Source: a bacterium (GTDB taxonomy: Bacteria > Bacillota_I > Bacilli_A > RFN20 > CAG-826). Taken from it: a stretch of DNA of 5,685 bases. The position numbers were made by a program, and so were the translations under genes. Of this stretch, positions 1-5,685 are shown in pieces. The first letter of the stretch is position 1; every line of letters begins with the position of its first letter. A model generated the notes under the pieces. It ran no database searches. It was not told the origin of the DNA and saw nothing but the letters and a program-made list of their open reading frames with translations. The DNA lies in assembly GCA_019421105.1 (NCBI GenBank), contig JAHZFY010000041.1:1-5685 (forward strand). The letters are read 5' to 3'.

Positions 1-11
1 GCTTATAAGTA

Positions 12-50
12 CAAAAAAAGCTGTTAGAAACACTTTAGTTTCTTAACAGC
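12..50 (-). terminator. Intrinsic terminator of the HIT gene
   Basis: Read on the minus strand, a 12-bp stem (left arm 50-38, right arm 31-20, with one bulged base in the left arm) closes a 6-nt loop (37-32) and runs straight into seven T residues (19-13). It lies 17 nt past the HIT stop codon, so it is the natural end of that transcript. On the plus strand the hairpin is followed by CCCC then TTTT, so it would be a weaker terminator in that direction. Confidence 0.9.
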
Positions 51-66
51 CCCTTTTAGAAGATGA

Positions 67-477
67 TTATTGCAATTTAATTTGATCAGCAATCGCTGGT
101 AAATTTAATTCTTGCTTTGAATTGTCTTTCATCTCTAATATGAATGAATCTTTACGACCATATCTAGGGATGACATGAACATGGAAATGCATGACACTTT
201 GTCCAGCATCTTCATAACAATTTGAAACGATGTTTACTCCTTTTGCTCCTAACATTTGAATTTGAACTTGCCCAATTCTTTGAGCGATATCCATTACTTT
301 ATGAACTAATTCCTTAGGAGTGGATAAGAAGTTTTCATGATGTTCTTTGCAGATAACTAAAGCATGACCTTTTGTCACTTGGGAAATATCAAGAAAAGCT
401 AAAACATCATCATCTTCATATAATTTATGTGACGGGATTGTCCCGTTGGCTATTTGGCAGAAGATACAATTTTTCAT
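67..477 (-). CDS. HIT-family nucleotide-binding hydrolase (Hit/Hint-like)
   Basis: This is a 136-residue cytosolic protein of the histidine triad family, whose members hydrolyse nucleoside phosphoramidates and related adenosine nucleotides. The HIT motif HFHVHVI is at residues 97-103 (His97, His99, His101), with His99 the expected nucleophile. The conserved Asn and Gly-Gln that precede it in Hint proteins are visible (N86, G92-Q93). An N-terminal CxxC (Cys4, Cys7) resembles the zinc-binding pair seen in many bacterial HIT proteins. Length is normal and the domain is complete. I chose ATG at 477 because GAAGGTG (490-484) lies 6 nt upstream; an in-frame GTG at 486 would add three residues but falls inside that Shine-Dalgarno site. 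The gene follows the lipoprotein operon but is separated from it by a strong terminator and has its own candidate promoter. The family is clear; the physiological substrate cannot be read from sequence. Confidence 0.95.
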   Translation of the reverse strand: MKNCIFCQIANGTIPSHKLYEDDDVLAFLDISQVTKGHALVICKEHHENFLSTPKELVHKVMDIAQRIGQVQIQMLGAKGVNIVSNCYEDAGQSVMHFHVHVIPRYGRKDSFILEMKDNSKQELNLPAIADQIKLQ

Positions 478-483
478 TTTAAA

Positions 484-490
484 CACCTTC
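484..490 (-). promoter_or_regulatory. Ribosome binding site that sets the HIT start
   Basis: GAAGGTG on the minus strand sits 6 nt before the ATG at 477. The same bases include the alternative in-frame GTG (486-484), so the site favours the ATG over the longer GTG reading. Confidence 0.75.
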
Positions 491-513
491 TTTCCTATAT
501 CTTATTATATTAT

Positions 514-542
514 TTAATAGCTATAAATTAAATATATTTTGA
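514..542 (-). promoter_or_regulatory. Candidate sigma-A-type promoter for the HIT gene
   Basis: On the minus strand a perfect TATAAT (519-514) lies in the gap after the lipoprotein terminator. At the standard 17-bp spacing the -35 position (542-537) reads TCAAAA, a poor match. Transcription would begin near 507, leaving a leader of about 30 nt. The surrounding DNA is very AT-rich, so a TATAAT can arise by chance; its place between a terminator and a gene start is the main support. Confidence 0.45.
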
Positions 543-546
543 TAAC

Positions 547-573
547 AAAAAAAGAGCGGAAATCCGCTCTTTT
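547..573 (-). terminator. Intrinsic terminator of the prsA-like/lipoprotein operon
   Basis: A compact hairpin pairs GAGCGG (554-559) with CCGCTC (564-569) around a 4-nt loop, extended by flanking A-T pairs. On the minus strand seven T residues follow (553-547). It lies 15 nt past the stop of the downstream lipoprotein gene. On the plus strand it is followed by TTTT, so it might also act weakly in reverse. Confidence 0.92.
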
Positions 574-587
574 AGTTAATGCATCAA

Positions 588-2369
588 CTATTCTTCTTCA
601 AATAAATCTGGATAATTAGTTTCGAAATATTCGTAGATTGTATCATCGTGGTAAGCGATGGAGGCCGCTTTTAACCAGTATTGAGTAGATAAATTGATAT
701 AAGAATCATTTTTAGCAATTTCTTTTGCAACATCATGTGCAATTGTTTCCATAGCTTCAAATCCATCGGTAGCTTCATAGTTAGTGGAGCTGTTTAATGC
801 TAATCTTGAAGAAGAAACTGCTTCAGTGATTTCGACGATAGTATATGTACCAGCATCTTTATCAATCCATAACATATCATTTAATCTAACATCTTCATCA
901 ACTCTTTCAGTTGTGACAGGTTTTAAATAATATTTGCCATGGATTTTAGCAACGTAGTTATTTTCGCCTTCTGGGTTATTAGAATATGTGCCATCTTCAG
1001 CAAATCTATCTGGATAGTTTTCATCTGCTAAAGCGTTAGCAACACCGATGTTAAATAAACGAGTACGAATTGTTTCATTTAATGTGGATAAACCACCATT
1101 ACGAATATGCCATCCATCAGTAACGTAAGCTTCTTTACGGATGTCATTAGTTTTGTTTTGAACGCCTTGTGCGATTGTGTATTCACCATTGTTTGTGAAT
1201 GAGTTTTCAATTTCAGTATTTGTTTTTAATGGATCTTTATACACTTTACCTAAATCAGTATATAAATCACCATAAGAAGTACCTTCCCAATAATTGACAC
1301 TTTCACCAACAAATCCTTCACTATCAGCATAAGTAGCAGCAGTTGCACCTGCATCTTCTAATAATGCAGCAGCTTGTTGATATTCGTTGCCGTTGAAGTC
1401 TTTGTCAGTAGTGGATACGTTATATCCTCTCCAAGCTTTAGAGATGATATCAAAGTCTGCTTTTGCAGCTAACTCAGCATCATCAGTATTGATGAAGTTT
1501 TCAATATAAGAATTCATTAAGTTACCTGCTAATAATGGAGCAGAGTCTCTTTTTGTAATACTTATAATATTAACTTCACGTGCATACGCACGACCTATTG
1601 TAGAATAGTTAGAATCAAATAAATATTGTTCTACTAATAAATCGCGATAGATTTCTGGAATGTGCTTGATTTCGATATAGCTTGTATAGAATTCTTTTGT
1701 TAATAAGCCATCTAAAGCACTTGCATCTTCCCAATCAGAATATGTGAAGACATCTTCTGCTTTTAATTCAGGGACGATTAAGTATTTATCGTGTAATTTT
1801 GCTTTATTAGCATCATCTAATGGGTTAGCAACGTCATAAACAGAATTTCTTAAAGACATTAATAAATCTGTTTCATAGAAGTAACCATTTCTTTGATAAG
1901 AATCGCCTTTTGCTTCGTTAAACATTTCTTCAGCGATTCTTTCATTGATTCTTTGAACAGTTAGTTTAACTTTTGTTCTTTCTTTTTCTTTAGCAGTTTC
2001 GTCAGTTAAACGATTGCCTTCTTCATCTAAAATCCAATAAACTTTGTGATTATTGATAAATTCGTCAGTAGCAGCATTAGCTGTGCCATCAAATTTTAAT
2101 CCGCTTAATGTTTCGTAATCACCAAAGATAGAGATTGAAATTTGATATAAAACCTCATCTAAAACGTCTTTTGAAACTGTTCCTGAATCTAATTTTGCAT
2201 CATAGATGATTTTTGCGATGTTATTAGAAACATCTGTGCCTAAAGAATCAGCACCTTTGTCAACAACTAATGGATTATCATAGTCGCTAGGTCTTGTGTG
2301 AATTTCGTTAGAACAAGCTCCTAAAAGAAATGTAGATAAGAGCAATAATGGTAGCATCTTAGTCTTCAT
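588..2369 (-). CDS. Large lipoprotein of unknown function, coupled to a PrsA-like foldase
   Basis: The 593-residue product starts with a lipoprotein signal: basic MKTK, a leucine-rich core at 6-16, and lipobox LGAC with the lipidated Cys at 19. It should be anchored to the outer face of the cell membrane. I do not recognise a catalytic domain. The mature chain is polar and acidic with many Asp, Glu, Asn and Tyr, shows no further membrane segments, and ends in three Glu. The segment at 47-80 (IIYDAK near 54-59) loosely resembles the segment at 50-80 of the upstream PrsA-like protein, hinting at a shared SurA/PrsA-type N-terminal fold, but no parvulin HILV or GDxG motif appears. Residues 480-516 look like beta-strands and 536-585 like helices. 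ATG 2369 is chosen over the 22-residue-longer reading from 2435 because the signal peptide begins there and AAGGAGG (2387-2381) lies 11 nt upstream. It overlaps the upstream gene by 11 nt and ends just before a strong terminator. It may be a non-enzymatic secretion chaperone, or something unrelated that shares the operon. Confidence 0.85.
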   Translation of the reverse strand: MKTKMLPLLLLSTFLLGACSNEIHTRPSDYDNPLVVDKGADSLGTDVSNNIAKIIYDAKLDSGTVSKDVLDEVLYQISISIFGDYETLSGLKFDGTANAATDEFINNHKVYWILDEEGNRLTDETAKEKERTKVKLTVQRINERIAEEMFNEAKGDSYQRNGYFYETDLLMSLRNSVYDVANPLDDANKAKLHDKYLIVPELKAEDVFTYSDWEDASALDGLLTKEFYTSYIEIKHIPEIYRDLLVEQYLFDSNYSTIGRAYAREVNIISITKRDSAPLLAGNLMNSYIENFINTDDAELAAKADFDIISKAWRGYNVSTTDKDFNGNEYQQAAALLEDAGATAATYADSEGFVGESVNYWEGTSYGDLYTDLGKVYKDPLKTNTEIENSFTNNGEYTIAQGVQNKTNDIRKEAYVTDGWHIRNGGLSTLNETIRTRLFNIGVANALADENYPDRFAEDGTYSNNPEGENNYVAKIHGKYYLKPVTTERVDEDVRLNDMLWIDKDAGTYTIVEITEAVSSSRLALNSSTNYEATDGFEAMETIAHDVAKEIAKNDSYINLSTQYWLKAASIAYHDDTIYEYFETNYPDLFEEE

Positions 2370-4194
2370 AGTAGCAAGCTCCTCCTTCTTTCCATAATGG
2401 ATCATTTGGATCATAGTCACCAAAGTTAATACCACAAGTAACTTTAACTAAACGTTTGGAGTTGTCCAAATCTCCTCCGTTTTCAACACCACGAACTTCA
2501 TATTGTAATGCAATTTTATCTAAATATGAATTCCATGAATCATTCAATGTTTTTTCAGCATTCCATGCATTGTATTGACGTTTTTGATCAATGTATCTAT
2601 TGATGGAATCCGCTACTTCTGGATCATTGATTTGAATTTGATCGTTAGCAACTAATTCTTCAAAAATACGATAGTCATACATTTCATCGAAACCTTTGAT
2701 TTCATTTTCAACAGTTGTAGCACGGCTAGAATATGTTGAATCTTCAGATTTCATAAAGTTAACATATGTGATTTTATCAACTTTATCAGCAGTTTGTGGA
2801 TACTGAGGATCACCTGGTTTGTAGGTTGTATAATATTCATTGATAGTTGTGTCGTCATATTTATAATTGTTAGCTTCATAACCAACAATTGTACCGGTGG
2901 TTTCAAATGGTGTTCTTTCAGTGATCATGAAGTGAATACCAAATTCGCTTCTAACACCGATGATTACACGTCCATCTTCGTCTGTTAAGACTTTTGTACC
3001 AGTTCCAACAACAGGTTCTAATTCTTTAATTGTTCTAAAGCCTGTTTTGCCTGGTTTGGCTTCTTGTGGTTTTGTATAACTCATATCTGCGACATCTTCA
3101 TCTGTAATAACAAATGGGTTGTGCAAATTCAAATAGTTATTCCAAATAATATTACGTGGGAAATATTTAGCGACGCCATCGTTAACTTTTAAACCAGCGT
3201 CAGATTTTTCTTTGTCGTATTTATCACCTAAGAATTCAAAGACTTCATATGGTACTTTTGCAAGGCCAATATCATTTAATTTATCTTTGACAGTGACAGT
3301 TGTTTCTTCGTTAAATGATCCGTTAAGACCTAAGACGCCATCTTTACTTGCGTTTCCAGTTACACCAGCACCATATACGCAGTCATAGGCATATACGCCT
3401 AATTTAAATTCATTAACAAAGGATGTTTTAGTTGTCATGATTCCAGCGTCTCCATAACTAGAAGCCGAACCATCTTCACTCCAGCTATATGCAACTTGAC
3501 CAAATGTATTTCTTCCGTCAACTAAAGCTTCATAGACTGTATTTAATCTTTGTGCTTCGGCAGAAGTGATTTCTCCAGTGACATAATCGGTTGCAGAAGC
3601 GGTAGTCTTAACTAAGATATGTCTGATGTGATATGGGTACATAGCTTCATGTTTTTCTGTAGTAGCTTCAGTACCGTCATCATTAAAACCAATGTATTCA
3701 CTTGTTAAAGATTGCTTATTTGTTTCAAAATATTTATCTTGATATTCTTCTTTTTCATATGAATACAAGTGTTTTTGATATAAGCCTTCTTCGTCTTCAA
3801 CGCCTTCATTAGCTAAGATTGCTTCCCACTCTTTATCATAGCTAGTATCATTTGCTTCAGCGTTTTCACGGGCTTTTTCTTTGTCTGCCGCGACGTCATT
3901 TCTAGCAGAAATTTTAAATTGTTCTAAATTAGATTTAACATCAGCGTCATCACTTGTTTCGAAATAATTACGAATCATTACTTCGAGAATTGCTTGGTAG
4001 AAACTGGAAATTCCATCTTCTGTGACTTTGTACTTGTTGTAGATAGCGTCAGCATCAATTGAGATGGTGTTGCCATCATAACCTTTTAAGGTGACAATTG
4101 ATTTGTCGCTAGAAGTCACGTTGGAACATGCAGTTAATCCTAATGCAGCAATGAAAGCAGAAACTATAGAAATTGATAGTTTATTGTGTTTCAT
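2359..4194 (-). CDS. PrsA-like parvulin-type foldase lipoprotein
   Basis: The 611-residue product is probably an extracytoplasmic, membrane-anchored peptidyl-prolyl isomerase that helps secreted proteins fold. Its signal peptide has basic MKHNK, a hydrophobic core at 7-20 and lipobox LTAC with Cys23. Residues about 45-165 form an N-terminal chaperone-like region rich in charged helices. The parvulin domain begins at about 188 with RHILV (His192 matches the conserved active-site His) and continues with FGQVAYSWSEDGSAS and GDAG (231-251), as in PrsA. The closing strand, FGIHFMITE at 418-426 with the second conserved His at 421, comes about 150 residues later than expected, so the domain appears to carry a large insertion. 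A helical C-terminal region follows (about 495-570). PrsA of Bacillus is about 290 residues, so this protein is roughly twice as long. Start ATG 4194 has AGGAGG 8 nt upstream. It is first in a two-gene operon. The family is well supported; isomerase activity is inferred. Confidence 0.88.
   Translation of the reverse strand: MKHNKLSISIVSAFIAALGLTACSNVTSSDKSIVTLKGYDGNTISIDADAIYNKYKVTEDGISSFYQAILEVMIRNYFETSDDADVKSNLEQFKISARNDVAADKEKARENAEANDTSYDKEWEAILANEGVEDEEGLYQKHLYSYEKEEYQDKYFETNKQSLTSEYIGFNDDGTEATTEKHEAMYPYHIRHILVKTTASATDYVTGEITSAEAQRLNTVYEALVDGRNTFGQVAYSWSEDGSASSYGDAGIMTTKTSFVNEFKLGVYAYDCVYGAGVTGNASKDGVLGLNGSFNEETTVTVKDKLNDIGLAKVPYEVFEFLGDKYDKEKSDAGLKVNDGVAKYFPRNIIWNNYLNLHNPFVITDEDVADMSYTKPQEAKPGKTGFRTIKELEPVVGTGTKVLTDEDGRVIIGVRSEFGIHFMITERTPFETTGTIVGYEANNYKYDDTTINEYYTTYKPGDPQYPQTADKVDKITYVNFMKSEDSTYSSRATTVENEIKGFDEMYDYRIFEELVANDQIQINDPEVADSINRYIDQKRQYNAWNAEKTLNDSWNSYLDKIALQYEVRGVENGGDLDNSKRLVKVTCGINFGDYDPNDPLWKEGGACYYED
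2381..2387 (-). promoter_or_regulatory. Internal ribosome binding site for the downstream lipoprotein
   Basis: AAGGAGG lies inside the last codons of the PrsA-like gene (encoding part of KEGGA) and 11 nt before the ATG at 2369. Because the upstream stop codon (2361-2359) falls after this ATG, ribosomes finishing the first gene end right at the second start. This decides the start and indicates translational coupling. Confidence 0.85.
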
Positions 4195-4202
4195 CAGTGC
4201 GA

Positions 4203-4208
4203 CCTCCT
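4203..4208 (-). promoter_or_regulatory. Consensus ribosome binding site of the prsA-like gene
   Basis: AGGAGG on the minus strand sits 8 nt before the ATG at 4194 and continues into TC. It is the strongest Shine-Dalgarno match in the window and fixes the start. Confidence 0.9.
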
Positions 4209-4227
4209 TAATTTGTATAGCGTTAAT

Positions 4228-4256
4228 ATTTTATATATTACGAGTTTTTTATGCAA
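4228..4256 (-). promoter_or_regulatory. Candidate promoter of the prsA-like operon
   Basis: On the minus strand TTGCAT (4256-4251) and TAAAAT (4233-4228) are separated by 17 bp, a plausible sigma-A-type pair. Transcription would start near 4221, giving a leader of about 27 nt that includes the AGGAGG site. Other TA-rich hexamers nearby (for example TATATA just upstream of the chosen -10) could serve, so the exact site is uncertain. Confidence 0.45.
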
Positions 4257-4270
4257 CAAGAAAATGCTAA

Positions 4271-4320
4271 TTTATTAAAAAAATGTCATATATTTCGCCT
4301 AAGAATTTATTTTTAATAAA
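4271..4320. repeat. AT-rich inverted repeat in the divergent intergenic region
   Basis: Arms TTTATTAAAAA (4271-4281) and TTTTTAATAAA (4310-4320) are perfect 11-bp reverse complements separated by 28 bp. They lie between the two divergent promoters, where a regulator could bind. All bases in the arms are A or T in an AT-rich stretch, so chance is a real alternative. Confidence 0.5.
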
Positions 4321-4340
4321 ACTTTTTATCGTTTTATTTG

Positions 4341-4366
4341 TATAATATCGAGATTTATTGTATTAT
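4341..4366 (+). promoter_or_regulatory. Candidate promoter region of the suf operon
   Basis: A perfect TATAAT (4341-4346) is preceded by a poor -35 at 17 bp (AAAACT, 4318-4323). A second pair, TTGTAT (4338-4343) and TATTAT (4361-4366), has 17-bp spacing and overlaps the first. Either would place the start 20-40 nt before sufC. Composition makes such hexamers common, so the choice between them is open. Confidence 0.45.
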
Positions 4367-4389
4367 TTTTAGCGATTTGAGGTGTCAAA

Positions 4390-5217
4390 ATGAGAAGTTT
4401 AATTATTGAAAATTTACATGTAAAAGTAGAAGGAAAAGAAATATTGAAAGGTGTTAATTTAACTGTTAATCCAGGAGAAACTATCGCTGTATTGGGTCCT
4501 AATGGTCATGGTAAATCCACTCTTTTAAATGCTATTATGGGTCATCCAAAATATGAAATTACTGAAGGTAAAATCATTTGTGATGGTGTAGAAATAACTA
4601 ATTTAGATCCAAGTGAAAGATCTAGAAAAGGCATTTTTCTTGCTATGCAATATCCTAGCGAAGTTCCTGGCGTAGTTAATGCTGATTTTTTAAAGTCTGC
4701 AGTTAATGTTAGAAAAGAAAAACCTGTTAGTTTGTATCAATTTTACAAAATGTTGTCTAACGCTGCAATGAAAATGAACATGCCAATGGATTTAGCCAAT
4801 AGAAATTTAAACGAAGGATTTTCTGGTGGTGAAAAAAAGCGTAATGAGATACTTCAAATGCTATTATTAGAACCTAATTATTGCATGTTAGATGAAATTG
4901 ATTCTGGATTGGATGTCGATGCTATCAACGATGTCTCAAAAGTAATAGTGGACATGAAAAATGATGAACGCAGTTTCTTAGTAATTTCTCACTATGCTAG
5001 ATTATTCAATTTAATCAACCCAACAAAATCTGCAATTATGATTAATGGTAGAATTGTTTTAGAAGGTGGCCCGGAATTGATTCAAAGAATTGATAAAAAT
5101 GGATATGAATTTTTAAAGACTGAACATGGTATCAACATTGAAAAAGAAGATAAGCCTATGAACACTGTTTCAATCGGTGTTTGTGCTACAAAGGAAATAA
5201 GCAAAAATGTTAAATAA
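4390..5217 (+). CDS. sufC: SufC, ATPase of the SUF Fe-S cluster assembly complex
   Basis: This ABC-type ATPase is soluble and works with SufB/SufD as the cytosolic scaffold that builds iron-sulfur clusters. All nucleotide-binding motifs are intact: Walker A GPNGHGKST (36-44), Q-loop MQYPSEVPGV (86-95), signature FSGGEKKRNEILQ (144-156), Walker B CMLDEID (165-171) with catalytic Glu169, D-loop SGLD (172-175) and the switch His201 in ISHYARL. The HGKST Walker A and the GEKKRNEILQ stretch are typical of SufC rather than of transporter ATPases. The 275-residue length exceeds the usual 245-260; about 25 residues after FLKTEHGI form a polar tail with one Cys (Cys266). Start ATG 4390 follows GAGGTG (4379-4384). 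It opens a plus-strand operon and overlaps the next suf gene by 11 nt, in the order sufC-sufD known from Bacillota. Confidence 0.97.
   Translation: MRSLIIENLHVKVEGKEILKGVNLTVNPGETIAVLGPNGHGKSTLLNAIMGHPKYEITEGKIICDGVEITNLDPSERSRKGIFLAMQYPSEVPGVVNADFLKSAVNVRKEKPVSLYQFYKMLSNAAMKMNMPMDLANRNLNEGFSGGEKKRNEILQMLLLEPNYCMLDEIDSGLDVDAINDVSKVIVDMKNDERSFLVISHYARLFNLINPTKSAIMINGRIVLEGGPELIQRIDKNGYEFLKTEHGINIEKEDKPMNTVSIGVCATKEISKNVK
5191..5196 (+). promoter_or_regulatory. Ribosome binding site of sufD inside sufC
   Basis: AAGGAA within the end of sufC lies 10 nt before the ATG at 5207. It is a moderate match but better than anything upstream of the alternative ATG at 5234, so it supports the overlapping start and coupling to sufC. 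Confidence 0.6.
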
Positions 5218-5685
5218 AGATTTACAACAAAATATGAAAAATATTTTAACTTTTGATGGTAAAGATCAACTTGATAATATCTTTTATTTAGATGCTCCAA
5301 AGCTCAAAAACATCGATACCATTAAAGTGGATAATGGGGCTTGTTTTTCTATTGTTTTACAAATTGAAAATCATTTAGAACGCCTAAATATAATTTTAGA
5401 TAATGATTCAAATGTAAGTTTAAAAGTTTTAATTAAAAACCATGCAAATGTAGTTAAAATCAATGCAAAAACATATAATAAATCCTCAATTGATGTAAAC
5501 TTATTAGATTTTAGCGATGAAAAATTATCTTTTAGATTTGATGTTGATTTACTGAATGCTAATACAAGAGGTTCGTTTAAAATGGCTTCTTTAACATCTA
5601 ATAGCGATAAGAAAAAATTTGATATTAATATCAATCATCTTTTTGATAATACAAGCGGTTTTGTTGATAATTATGGAATTGCTAA
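5207..5685 (+). CDS. sufD: SufB/SufD-family scaffold protein, probably SufD (5' part)
   Basis: An open frame of 159 codons runs from ATG 5207 to the right edge without a stop, so the gene is truncated by the window. The start overlaps the sufC stop (ATGTTAAATAA, 5207-5217), and AAGGAA (5191-5196) lies 10 nt upstream. The translation begins MLNKDLQQNM and is rich in alternating hydrophobic strands (for example FSIVLQIEN, VSLKVLIKN), as expected of the SufB/SufD beta-helix. NHLFDNTSGFVDNYGIAK at about 142-159 matches the family core segment around the conserved His and Ser. SufD is preferred over SufB because it directly follows sufC, as in Bacillota operons. In ordinary SufD proteins of about 430 residues this segment lies near the middle, so here the N-terminal part looks about 100 residues shorter. 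An internal ATG at 5234 has no good ribosome site. Family is fairly sure; SufD versus SufB is inferred from position. Confidence 0.82.
   Translation, partial: MLNKDLQQNMKNILTFDGKDQLDNIFYLDAPKLKNIDTIKVDNGACFSIVLQIENHLERLNIILDNDSNVSLKVLIKNHANVVKINAKTYNKSSIDVNLLDFSDEKLSFRFDVDLLNANTRGSFKMASLTSNSDKKKFDININHLFDNTSGFVDNYGIA

Noticed and set aside
478..486. GTG start for the HIT gene at 486
   Set aside because: The GTG is part of the GAAGGTG ribosome site, and the ATG at 477 has proper spacing and begins the usual MKNCIFC N-terminus.
2370..2435. N-terminal extension of the second lipoprotein from the start at 2435
   Set aside because: It would place 22 residues before a complete lipoprotein signal peptide and overlaps the upstream gene further; the strong AAGGAGG site serves the ATG at 2369.
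2794..2988. Plus-strand 64-codon frame rich in Ile, Phe and Cys
   Set aside because: It lies wholly inside the PrsA-like gene on the opposite strand, and its hydrophobic composition is the expected antisense reading of that gene.
5082..5300. Minus-strand 72-codon frame across the sufC/sufD junction
   Set aside because: It is antisense to two well-supported coding frames and has no family features of its own.
5371..5634. Minus-strand 87-codon frame with many Leu, Phe and Ser
   Set aside because: It is antisense to the SufB/SufD-family reading frame, which has clear family motifs and an overlapping start with sufC.

Overview
The window looks like a chromosomal segment of a low-GC Gram-positive-type bacterium (Bacillota, probably class Bacilli, perhaps an uncultured gut lineage near Erysipelotrichales or RF39). 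The evidence is the AT-rich DNA, strong AGGAGG-type Shine-Dalgarno sites, two LxxC lipoproteins including a PrsA-type foldase, a HIT gene next to prsA as in many Bacilli, and a suf cluster that starts with sufC. Tryptophans are encoded by TGG and the stops are TAA or TAG, so nothing points to a recoded TGA. The lineage below phylum is a guess.

Layout. The left three quarters is read on the minus strand. From right to left these are a PrsA-like parvulin foldase lipoprotein (4194-2359), a second large lipoprotein of unrecognised family (2369-588) that overlaps it by 11 nt, a strong intrinsic terminator (573-547), a HIT-family nucleotide-binding hydrolase with its own likely promoter (477-67), and a second intrinsic terminator (50-12). 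A 195-bp AT-rich divergent intergenic region (4195-4389) holds promoters for both directions. The plus strand then carries sufC (4390-5217) and the start of a SufB/SufD-family gene (5207 to the window edge), also with an 11-nt overlap.

How the genes work together. The two lipoproteins are almost certainly co-transcribed and translationally coupled. They should sit on the outer face of the cell membrane; the first probably helps secreted proteins fold, and the second may be a divergent partner or relative that lacks a visible parvulin active site. HIT is a separate cytosolic housekeeping gene whose link to prsA is positional. SufC and SufD belong to the SUF iron-sulfur cluster assembly scaffold, and the rest of that operon lies beyond the right edge.

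No wholly new system is visible. The most unusual points are the large insertion inside the parvulin domain of the PrsA-like protein, the unknown coupled lipoprotein, the C-terminal tail of SufC, and the apparently shortened N-terminal part of SufD. I see no RNA genes, CRISPR arrays or mobile elements.
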